A stretch of DNA of 64,000 nucleotides from Sphingorhabdus sp. EL138 (GTDB taxonomy: Bacteria; Pseudomonadota; Alphaproteobacteria; Sphingomonadales; Sphingomonadaceae), in contig NZ_OGVD01000001.1 in the NCBI RefSeq assembly GCF_900258045.1, positions 229,001-293,000 of the forward strand, in the 5' to 3' direction. How positions within the stretch are numbered: the stretch's first letter is position 1; every line of letters begins with the position of its first letter. The notes under the pieces were generated by a model that saw nothing but the letters and a program-made list of their open reading frames with translations, did no database searches and was not told the origin of the DNA. Shown here piece by piece: positions 1 to 6,766 of this stretch. Position numbers and translations under genes: made by a program.

Positions 1-127
1 AGGTCACAAGCACCGAAAGCCTTTCCGGCATCTTCTGTGTTTCGGGTGCCGCCGAAACGGACCCAAAGGCCAGAATGTTCAAGGTCATGAAAAGGGCAAA
101 TCGTCTTGAAACCATGCTTCGAAACAT
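1..127 (-). CDS. Partial secreted protein (N-terminus only)
   Basis: The first 42 codons of a leftward gene that leaves the window. The translation begins MFRSMVSRRFALFMTLNILA and continues to an FGSVSAAPE stretch, a classic Sec signal peptide: positive n-region, hydrophobic core and an Ala-rich cleavage site. A GAGAAAGG ribosome site lies a few bases upstream of the ATG. An internal ATG four codons in is a possible alternative start. Too little is present to name a family. It is the gene downstream of the FAD monooxygenase, 147 bases away on the same strand, so it may or may not share that transcript. Confidence 0.6.
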   Translation of the reverse strand, partial: MFRSMVSRRFALFMTLNILAFGSVSAAPETQKMPERLSVLVT

Positions 128-274
128 TGCGTTGCCTTTCTCTAAACCGGGAAGGTTTTGGTTTACTTCACCAGTTGCTCTTCATGTGTTTGGCAGCACT
201 TTGCTGTCGGCCATCTGAACAAAATATCCAAATTCCCAAAGATCGGAGAAAAACGAAGTCTTACGTCGCCGTTT

Positions 275-1456
275 TCAGGCCACCGTCACATCATGCCCGT
301 AGAGCCACGCAAGCTTCTGGGCAGCCAAGTCGGGTTTGATCTTGTCTGCTACCCACATCGGGCCGTAGGTCGTCAGCTTTCCTCTAGTGGTGCGCTGATG
401 GAACAGGTCCATATTCGCCCGGGCAGCGGCCTGTACCCTTGCTGTGCGATCATGGCGCGCGTCAAAATAGGCTGTCAACGCCGCGACATAGCCATCATGT
501 TGAGCGAGATGGTGCGCGAGAACATAACCATCCTCAATCGCCTGTACCGCGCCCTGCGCCATGAAGGGCAGCATCGGATGGCAAGCATCTCCCAACAGGG
601 CAACCCGGCCATCAACCCACCGGTCCAGCGGTGCACGATCAAAGAGCGCCCAGCGATAATGATCTTCAGCTTGCTCAAGCAGGGTGGTGATAGTCGGGTG
701 CCAGCCCGCAAAATCAGCTAGGGCATCGGCGCGGCTGCCCTGCTCAGTCCAGCTTTCGTTGGTCCAGTCATCGCGCTCAACCACACCAACAAAATTGGCC
801 AGCTTGCCGCCGCGCAATAGATAGGTAACGGCATGCTTACCTTCACCGAACCATGCGCTGGACACTGGTAGCGGGGCATTGCGGCCCAGTTTTTCAACAG
901 GAACCACAGCGCGCCAAGCGACATTTCCTGTAAAATCGGGATCGTCCGGGCCAATCATCTGCGCCCGAATTGTCGATCGGATCCCGTCCGCGCCAATAAC
1001 GATATCGCCTGCAATCCTAGACCCATCTGTCAGCACGACCCAGGCCTCTTGCTCATCTTGCCCATAGCCCGCCACCGTAGCACCTGTCCTGACAGCTCCC
1101 GGCATGCGATCATCGACAGCCTCCTGCAACACACCAATCAGATCGGCCCGGTGGATGTGCAGATAGGGAGCCCCAAATGTTTCTTCATAGTCAGCCATCG
1201 AGGCCGTAAGAATCGGCTGACCAGACTGGCCCATACGAAACTGTGTCGCTCTTGGGCGAAAACCCGTAGCTTCGATCTGCTTGTCTACATCAAGAGCGCG
1301 CAACACCTTCATGCCGTTCGGGCTGATCTGGATGCCCGCACCAATTTCGCCAAGTGCAGGGGCTTGTTCACAAATTGTGACTTCCCAGCCAAACTTATGG
1401 AAGCACAGCGCGGCATTCAGTCCGCCGATCCCGCCCCCTGCAATCACCGCCCTCAT
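275..1456 (-). CDS. FAD-dependent aromatic-ring monooxygenase (class A flavoprotein hydroxylase)
   Basis: A 393-residue flavoprotein of the salicylate hydroxylase / 6-hydroxynicotinate 3-monooxygenase type. It has an N-terminal dinucleotide-binding GGGIGG at about 7-12, the central DG motif (VIGADGIRSTIR, about 153-164) and the FAD ribityl-binding GDACHPMLPF at about 289-298. Class A enzymes use NAD(P)H, FAD and O2 to hydroxylate aromatic or enolic substrates. Length is normal and no signal peptide is present. It starts four bases after the stop of the upstream isochorismatase-fold gene, so the two are co-transcribed and probably act in one catabolic route. The substrate cannot be read from the sequence. 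Confidence 0.85.
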   Translation of the reverse strand: MRAVIAGGGIGGLNAALCFHKFGWEVTICEQAPALGEIGAGIQISPNGMKVLRALDVDKQIEATGFRPRATQFRMGQSGQPILTASMADYEETFGAPYLHIHRADLIGVLQEAVDDRMPGAVRTGATVAGYGQDEQEAWVVLTDGSRIAGDIVIGADGIRSTIRAQMIGPDDPDFTGNVAWRAVVPVEKLGRNAPLPVSSAWFGEGKHAVTYLLRGGKLANFVGVVERDDWTNESWTEQGSRADALADFAGWHPTITTLLEQAEDHYRWALFDRAPLDRWVDGRVALLGDACHPMLPFMAQGAVQAIEDGYVLAHHLAQHDGYVAALTAYFDARHDRTARVQAAARANMDLFHQRTTRGKLTTYGPMWVADKIKPDLAAQKLAWLYGHDVTVA

Positions 1457-1460
1457 GTAC

Positions 1461-2099
1461 CTAGCCCCCGTGTGCGGACAGGGTCTGGAAGTAGCTTTCT
1501 ATTTCCGCGAGATTTTTGAGATCGGCATATTTTTGGCTGAGATCAAAAAGATTGGCAGACTGCACTTGCGGATCACGATCGCCGCATGCCTCTGTCGCCA
1601 CGATTGGACGAAATCCATATTGCAACGCATCCAGCGTCGAGGCGCGGACACATCCGGACGTCGAGAAACCCGCCAGCAGACATGTGTCCACTCGTAGCAT
1701 GTTAAGTGTCGAGGCCAGACTGGTGCCGAAGAAGGCGCTGGGATATTGTTTAGTGATAACAATATCACCCTGCTGCGGTTGCAACCGGTCATCAAATTCC
1801 GCCAGTCGCTCGCCTTTTTGGAACAGCGACAACGCTTTGACTTTCTGGTAAAACAGGCCGCCATCAGCCCCGCGGCGCATATATTCAACGCGCGTAAAAA
1901 TGATCGGAATCCCATGATCTCGCGCCATGTCCGTAAGTGAGATCATCGCCTGAAATGCATCCTCGGAGCCCACATAAAGCGGAGCATCCGGCTCTATATA
2001 TGCCTTTGCCGCGTCGATCAGGAGAATCGCTGGCTTCATCCCGAAACCTAGTTCTCCGCCGAAGCCAGCAGCGCTATAATCATCTTGAAGGTCAGACAC
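1461..2099 (-). CDS. Isochorismatase-fold (cysteine) amidohydrolase
   Basis: A 212-residue cysteine hydrolase of the isochorismatase / N-carbamoylsarcosine amidase / maleamate amidohydrolase superfamily. Catalytic triad candidates are Asp in AILLIDA, Lys in IVITKQYPSAFFGT and Cys in FSTSGCVRAS, the last in the family's usual setting. I chose the GTG at 2099 because GGGAGC sits six bases before it and the protein then starts SDLQDDYSAAG; an ATG at 2150 would add 17 residues without a comparable ribosome site. First gene of a two-gene operon with the FAD monooxygenase. Such pairs occur in heteroaromatic catabolism, where the hydrolase removes an amide made after ring opening, but no ring-cleavage gene is in this window. 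Confidence 0.8.
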   Translation of the reverse strand: MSDLQDDYSAAGFGGELGFGMKPAILLIDAAKAYIEPDAPLYVGSEDAFQAMISLTDMARDHGIPIIFTRVEYMRRGADGGLFYQKVKALSLFQKGERLAEFDDRLQPQQGDIVITKQYPSAFFGTSLASTLNMLRVDTCLLAGFSTSGCVRASTLDALQYGFRPIVATEACGDRDPQVQSANLFDLSQKYADLKNLAEIESYFQTLSAHGG

Positions 2100-2317
2100 T
2101 TTTTTGCTCCCTATTTGCGCCAGCTTAAGTGCAAGCTTGGTTCCCTGCAAATGGTCATTCCATTTTCATCGAGCTGGAACGCAGCCGCAAAAAAGCAGTT
2201 GTGGCGGGCGATGGTACTGCGAAATTTACATCTTTTCGTCGCTTAGTCGATTGCCAGCAACGCTCCGACTTTGCATAGAGTGACCGGGGCAGTTCAAATT
2301 TACGGGAGCATTTGGAT

Positions 2318-3121
2318 TTGAAAAACGACGATACTTTACTCACACGGCGGCAGATCATGGTCATCGCCACTCTTGCTGGCGGTATTAGCGCAACCGCGCC
2401 CTTGCACGCTCAGTTCAATCTGAAAAAAGGCCTGGGAGCGGCCGGCAAAGTTGCCAAAGCCGGCTCTTATAATGATGAGGAAATGGCGGTCTATTTTGAC
2501 CAGATGGCGGCCGATATGGATAGCCGTAATCCGGTTGCGAAGGCAAATGACCCATATGGCAAACGCATAGCCAATTTGTCGAAAGGTCTGAAAAATCATG
2601 ATGGGCTTGATCTTGATATAAAAGCCTATCTGGTCCGCGATGTGAACGCCTTTGCCATGGCCAATGGTACAATCCGCGTGTTTGCAGGGCTGATGGATGC
2701 ATTTACCGATGACGAGATCCGCTATGTCATTGGCCATGAGATCGGCCATGTCAAAGAAGGCCACACCAAGAAACGTATGCAGGGCGCATTGCAAAAAGAA
2801 GCGGCTTTCGGTGTTGCTGATGCAGCAGGCGGCAAGGTCGGCAAAATTGCCAATTCCAAGCTCGGCAAGCTGTTCGGAGATGTAATCAGTTCACAGCACT
2901 CGCAAAAGCATGAGAAAGAGGCTGATGATTACGCCATGGCCTTCATGAAGCAGAAAAAATATGATCCGATGGCCTGCGTGACCGCGCTCGACAAGCTTTC
3001 CGGTATGGGCGGCGGAGGCGGCGGTCTGCCCTGGTTGCAAACCCATCCAAGCCCGGAAGCCCGGTCCAAACGGATGCGCAAGCAACTCGCTCTTGCCATG
3101 CCGGATATGCAGCTCGGCTGA
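2318..3121 (+). CDS. Exported M48-family zinc metalloprotease
   Basis: About 267 residues. The zinc-binding HExxH is HEIGH inside VIGHEIGHVKEGH, and the third ligand is the Glu of EKEADDYAMAFM, both typical of M48 (Ste24/BepA/LoiP-like) peptidases. The N-terminus has a twin-arginine-like TRRQIMV followed by a hydrophobic stretch ending APLHAQ, so export is likely, perhaps by Tat. No ATG exists upstream of this signal; TTG codons at 2312 and 2318 are available, and the GGGAG at 2304-2308 favours 2318. The first ATG, at 2357, would remove the arginines. Probably a periplasmic protease in outer-membrane quality control. A Gly-rich loop precedes the C-terminal THPSPEARSKRM motif common in the family. 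Confidence 0.85.
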   Translation: MKNDDTLLTRRQIMVIATLAGGISATAPLHAQFNLKKGLGAAGKVAKAGSYNDEEMAVYFDQMAADMDSRNPVAKANDPYGKRIANLSKGLKNHDGLDLDIKAYLVRDVNAFAMANGTIRVFAGLMDAFTDDEIRYVIGHEIGHVKEGHTKKRMQGALQKEAAFGVADAAGGKVGKIANSKLGKLFGDVISSQHSQKHEKEADDYAMAFMKQKKYDPMACVTALDKLSGMGGGGGGLPWLQTHPSPEARSKRMRKQLALAMPDMQLG

Positions 3122-3129
3122 CGTTTTAA

Positions 3130-3176
3130 CTGACTGGATTATGTAACACCATATCATGCGTTCATAATCCAGTCAG
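3130..3176. repeat. 14-bp perfect inverted repeat (hairpin) between two genes
   Basis: CTGACTGGATTATG (3130-3143) and its exact reverse complement CATAATCCAGTCAG (3163-3176) are separated by 19 bases. The stem begins nine bases after the metalloprotease stop and ends about 50 bases before the next start. No T-run follows on either strand, so it is not a textbook intrinsic terminator. It could be an RNA stem that protects the 3' end, an attenuator or a protein-binding site. Confidence 0.7.
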
Positions 3177-3227
3177 CTTGCTCTTGGCACCTTCTGTCCC
3201 GGGTCGAACATGTGGGAAGAGGGTGAC

Positions 3228-4994
3228 ATGCGACGTTTTTCAAATATTTCCAAAACCTTATGTGGCTTTGCAGCACTTGGCCTGATCGGCACGCCGACCA
3301 CGGCACCGCTTGAAGCCCAGTCCAGGCAGGGCAAACGCCCTGATCTTGTGCAATTACCGCCGTCCCATCCCGTCAACTGCAGCATTTTTGGGTATCAGGA
3401 CCGTGAGCGCATATCGGTAAGAGTACCAAGGCGCGGGACAAAAGGTGTTTCGCCTCCGCCTCCCCCGCCTGTCGTCGCATCTTCGCCTGTCAGCAGATCT
3501 ATTTCCGGCGCTCCTGCAAAGAGTGTGAACCGCAGAGCTGCAGTTATCCGGCCATCCGGGCCGTACCCGTACCCCTATCCGCGTCCACCGCAAACACAGG
3601 ATCGCGAAAAATATGCCGGTGAAGCCGTAGCGAGCATAAAGCGGGTCGCCGATGAACCGGTATCCACTTTTGCCGTGGATGTTGACACCGGCAGTTATTC
3701 CAATGTCCGCCGTTTCCTGAACGACGGGAGAATGCCGCCGGAGGCCGCAGTGCGAACAGAGGAATTGATCAACTATTTCCGCTATGACTATCCTGCGCCG
3801 TCCAGCCGGGAAACCCCCTTCAGCGTGTCTACCGATCTTTCGACCACACCATGGAATGATTCCAGCCGCCTGCTGCGGATCGGCCTGCGCGGCTATGATG
3901 TGGATAGCAGCGAACGGCCTCGCGCCAATCTGGTTTTCCTGGTTGATGTATCCGGCTCGATGAATAGCAAAGACAAATTGCCATTGGTCAAATCAACACT
4001 GACCGCGCTTGCCGGCGAACTGCGAGACGATGACCGCGTATCCATTGTTGTCTATTCCGGCACGGTCGGTTTGCTGCTGGCGCCGACCTCGAACAAGGAT
4101 CATGTCAAAGAAGCGGTGGACTGCCTTTATGCCAGAGGATCAACGGCCGGTGGTGACGCGCTCAAACTCGCCTATTCCACAGCCCGCAAAAACTTTCTGA
4201 AGGACGGTATCAACCGCATCATCATGGCGACCGATGGTGATTTCAATGTCGGCACCTCCAATACCGACGAATTGAAAAAAATTGTTGCGAAAGAACGGGA
4301 GTCCGGCGTCAACTTGACGATGCTTGGTTATGGCACCGGTAATATCCGGGATGAGCTAATGGAAGGCATAGCCAATGTCGGCAATGGCAATTACGCCTAT
4401 ATAGACAGCGCGATGGAAGCCCAAAAAGTACTTGGCGAAGAACTCAGTTCCACTCTGTTCACTATCGCCAAGGACGTAAAAATACAGATCGAATTCAACC
4501 CCTTTCACGTGAAGGAATATCGCCTGATCGGCTATGAAAACCGGATTCTCGCGGAAGAAGATTTTGACAATGACAAAATTGATGCGGGCGACATTGGCGC
4601 CGGTCATCAGGTCACCGCTCTTTATGAAGTCATGCCGGCTCGATCATCTGGCTGGCTGCCAAAGCGACGTTATGCTGGCAATCGCGCCATCCAGCCACAG
4701 CAGGATCTTGACGGAGAAATGGCGCAGATAAAATTGCGCTATAAATTGCCTGGTGGAACAAAGTCCCGTCTCATCCAGCAACAAATTCCCGCAGATGGAT
4801 TGCAAACCGCATCCGCGCCGAGCGGGGATATGGCCTTTGCCGTGGCAGTAGCTGCTTTCGGTCAAAAGCTGCGCGGCGACAAATATCTTGGTGATTACGA
4901 GTTCCGGAACATTCAGCAGTTATCTGGCAACGGTGGTAACTTCTGGCGTCAGGAATTCCGCAAACTGAATGATTTAGCCCGCAGTCAGAGCTGA
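3228..4994 (+). CDS. VWA domain protein with DUF3520-like C-terminus (YfbK type), exported
   Basis: About 588 residues from the ATG at 3228, chosen because AAGAGGGTG sits just before it (an ATG at 3210 lacks a site). A signal peptide (MRRFSNISKTLCGFAALGLI, cleavage near PLEAQ) is followed by a Pro-rich linker. Next come the YfbK-type domain (STFAVDVDTGSYSNVRRFL) and a von Willebrand A domain whose MIDAS metal motif DVSGS is intact in VFLVDVSGSMNSKDKL. The C-terminal region (VKIQIEFNPFHVKEYRLIGYENR onward) resembles DUF3520. Such proteins are periplasmic or lipid-anchored and thought to scaffold protein complexes through the MIDAS metal; the function is not settled. It follows the metalloprotease gene on the same strand. 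Confidence 0.85.
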   Translation: MRRFSNISKTLCGFAALGLIGTPTTAPLEAQSRQGKRPDLVQLPPSHPVNCSIFGYQDRERISVRVPRRGTKGVSPPPPPPVVASSPVSRSISGAPAKSVNRRAAVIRPSGPYPYPYPRPPQTQDREKYAGEAVASIKRVADEPVSTFAVDVDTGSYSNVRRFLNDGRMPPEAAVRTEELINYFRYDYPAPSSRETPFSVSTDLSTTPWNDSSRLLRIGLRGYDVDSSERPRANLVFLVDVSGSMNSKDKLPLVKSTLTALAGELRDDDRVSIVVYSGTVGLLLAPTSNKDHVKEAVDCLYARGSTAGGDALKLAYSTARKNFLKDGINRIIMATDGDFNVGTSNTDELKKIVAKERESGVNLTMLGYGTGNIRDELMEGIANVGNGNYAYIDSAMEAQKVLGEELSSTLFTIAKDVKIQIEFNPFHVKEYRLIGYENRILAEEDFDNDKIDAGDIGAGHQVTALYEVMPARSSGWLPKRRYAGNRAIQPQQDLDGEMAQIKLRYKLPGGTKSRLIQQQIPADGLQTASAPSGDMAFAVAVAAFGQKLRGDKYLGDYEFRNIQQLSGNGGNFWRQEFRKLNDLARSQS

Positions 4995-5201
4995 TGATGA
5001 TTCGAACACCGCTGTGCTGTGGCACCAAGGCAGCAGACCATTAACCATCTTTGCTAAGCAATTGTCTCATATGGGGACAAATTCAGCCCGTCTCGTCGGA
5101 TATTTGGCATTTGCGCCCCACAGCGAAACTAGACTTGCCCCCAATTATCCTCCATTTTAGCTGATTAGTAACATGACATGCATTGAGTGAGGGGTTCCGT
5201 G

Positions 5202-5966
5202 ATGGAAGTTGGGGGTAAGATATTAACGGGTGCCGTTGCCACAGCATTACTGGCAGTCGTCGGGCACTATGCCACTAGTGATGGATATATCTCCGGTCTT
5301 GAAAAGGCCGCTCAAACAGAAATAACTGCGCAGGGGATGGAGGGTGTCGAGGTCGCATTTGGCCGCGATCCTTTGTCGCGCAAAGCCGTGCTGGATGGAG
5401 ATGTTTCCGACGATATGAAACAGAAAGCACTTAACGCCGTTGCTGCCATCCCCGGCGTATCTGACGCTGTCTGGGCCGGTAGCGATCTGGTCGGTGGAAC
5501 GGACGGCGGTGATGGATCTGAAACCAGCGGTGGCGGCGCAAATGCCGATCCAGCCATAACAAAATGCCAGACTGCGGTGGATCGGGCGATGGACGGAAAG
5601 AAACTCAGTTTCCGATCAGGAAGTGCCTATATCTCTCCCGCCTCAAACCAGATACTCGATGACGTAGCTGCGGCGCTGGAACCGTGTTCCGGTCTCGCGA
5701 TAGCTGTTGGTGGTCATACCGACGACAATGGCAATGCCGAAGTGAACAAAATCCTGTCACAGGAACGCGCCGACCGGGTTCGAGCGGGTCTGATCGAGCG
5801 CGGGATCGCTGAAAATATGGTTACGGCAACCGGCTTTGGGGCAGAACAACCGCTGGCGACCGAAACAGGTCCAGAAGCAGATGCACGAAACCGACGGATT
5901 GAATTCAAAGTACAGGCGGCAAATAAAAAAGCGACAAATGATGCGAATTCGCAACAGGGGGAATGA
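5202..5966 (+). CDS. BON-like plus OmpA-C domain membrane protein
   Basis: 254 residues from the ATG at 5202; GAGGGG seven bases upstream supports it over a GTG at 5187. The N-terminus (GGKILTGAVATALLAVVGHY) is a single membrane anchor or uncleaved signal. Residues about 30-100 look like a BON domain: a beta strand, then ALNAVAAIPGVSDAVW. After a Gly/Asp-rich linker, an OmpA-C peptidoglycan-binding domain follows, with GGHTDDNGNAEVN, LSQERADRVRAGL and ARNRRIEFKV. BON plus OmpA-C is the architecture of mycobacterial OmpATb/ArfA. The stop is three bases from a 33-codon membrane peptide gene, and a membrane-anchored helix-hairpin-helix protein follows. Confidence 0.85.
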   Translation: MEVGGKILTGAVATALLAVVGHYATSDGYISGLEKAAQTEITAQGMEGVEVAFGRDPLSRKAVLDGDVSDDMKQKALNAVAAIPGVSDAVWAGSDLVGGTDGGDGSETSGGGANADPAITKCQTAVDRAMDGKKLSFRSGSAYISPASNQILDDVAAALEPCSGLAIAVGGHTDDNGNAEVNKILSQERADRVRAGLIERGIAENMVTATGFGAEQPLATETGPEADARNRRIEFKVQAANKKATNDANSQQGE

Positions 5967-5969
5967 ACC

Positions 5970-6071
5970 ATGCCACTATTAATCGAAAATCTGTTGCTCC
6001 TGCTGGTGACTTTTGCAATTGGCCTCGGGATTGGATGGCTCATCTGGGGTCGCAATCGCGACGAGATTTAA
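5970..6071 (+). CDS. 33-residue single-pass membrane peptide
   Basis: A short gene that length cut-offs usually drop. It starts three bases after the BON-OmpA stop with an AGGGGGAAT ribosome site overlapping that gene's end. The translation is a short polar start (MPLLIEN), one hydrophobic span (LLLLLVTFAIGLGIGWLIWG) with a GxGxG-like packing face, and a basic-acidic tail (RNRDEI). Its coupling to the upstream gene and clean ribosome site argue that it is real. It probably sits in the inner membrane and partners the flanking membrane proteins. No family name can be given. Confidence 0.65.
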   Translation: MPLLIENLLLLLVTFAIGLGIGWLIWGRNRDEI

Positions 6072-6157
6072 TTGCAGTTTGGAATGGGACTGGCTTGCAG
6101 CGCAAATATATAGCCGCGCGGCCACCATATTTGGTTTGAATATAGGGGTTTGATATA

Positions 6158-6757
6158 ATGATATCGCTGATTTCTGAAAATTGGCTGTTTTTCCTGGTCG
6201 CTTTGCTGATCGGCGTAGCCACTGCATTTTGGGCTTGGGCCGTATCCGGACGCGAAAGTGCGGACGATCATTTTGACGCCGATGACGGTTTGCTGGAAAA
6301 AGCAGGCGATGCCGTGATTTCAGCGCCTGAACCCGTTGTACCTGCCCCTGCACCAAAGCCCGTTCCGGCACCGAAACCCGCCGCGGCACCGGTAGCCACA
6401 CCGGCGGCCAAGACCGTCAAACCAGCCCCCGCACCGCGTCCTCGCAAGCGTCCGGTGGCCACCGAAACACCGCCGCCGCCACCACCTGGCAAGCCGAAAA
6501 TCGCGCCAGCAAAGGGCGACCCCGACAATTTACGACTGATCAAAGGCGTCGGACCGAAGCTGAATAGTCTGCTCAACAATCTGGGCATTACCCGCTTTGA
6601 CCAGATTGCCGAATGGAAAGAGGCAGAGATCCAAGAGGTCGACCAGTATCTGGAGAGCTTCAGCGGCCGAATTACCCGCGATTCATGGATTGATCAGGCC
6701 AAATATCTTGCGAAAGACGATATTGCCGGCTTTGAAAAGAAATACGGCAAGCTTTAG
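6158..6757 (+). CDS. Membrane-anchored protein with C-terminal helix-hairpin-helix domain
   Basis: 199 residues. Residues about 8-26 (WLFFLVALLIGVATAFWAWA) form one membrane span, followed by an acidic patch and a long Pro/Ala/Lys linker (about 50-115, PAPKPVPAPKPAA-like). The C-terminal domain (NLRLIKGVGPKLNSLLNNLG, then ITRFDQIAEWKEAEI) matches the helix-hairpin-helix (H3TH-like) fold fused to NuoE-like and ribosomal proteins in many alphaproteobacteria. The IKGVGPK turn is the usual hairpin. It is third in line after the BON-OmpA gene and the 33-residue peptide, 86 bases downstream. Whether the domain binds nucleic acid or serves as a protein contact is unknown. Confidence 0.75.
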   Translation: MISLISENWLFFLVALLIGVATAFWAWAVSGRESADDHFDADDGLLEKAGDAVISAPEPVVPAPAPKPVPAPKPAAAPVATPAAKTVKPAPAPRPRKRPVATETPPPPPPGKPKIAPAKGDPDNLRLIKGVGPKLNSLLNNLGITRFDQIAEWKEAEIQEVDQYLESFSGRITRDSWIDQAKYLAKDDIAGFEKKYGKL

Positions 6758-6766
6758 CAGTTTGCA

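Noticed and set aside
158-721. 187-residue plus-strand frame opposite the FAD monooxygenase
   Set aside because: Antisense to a gene with clear flavin motifs; the translated sequence looks random.
275-2099. Firm naming as nicC/nicF
   Set aside because: Only superfamily motifs can be read, and no other nicotinate gene is in the window.
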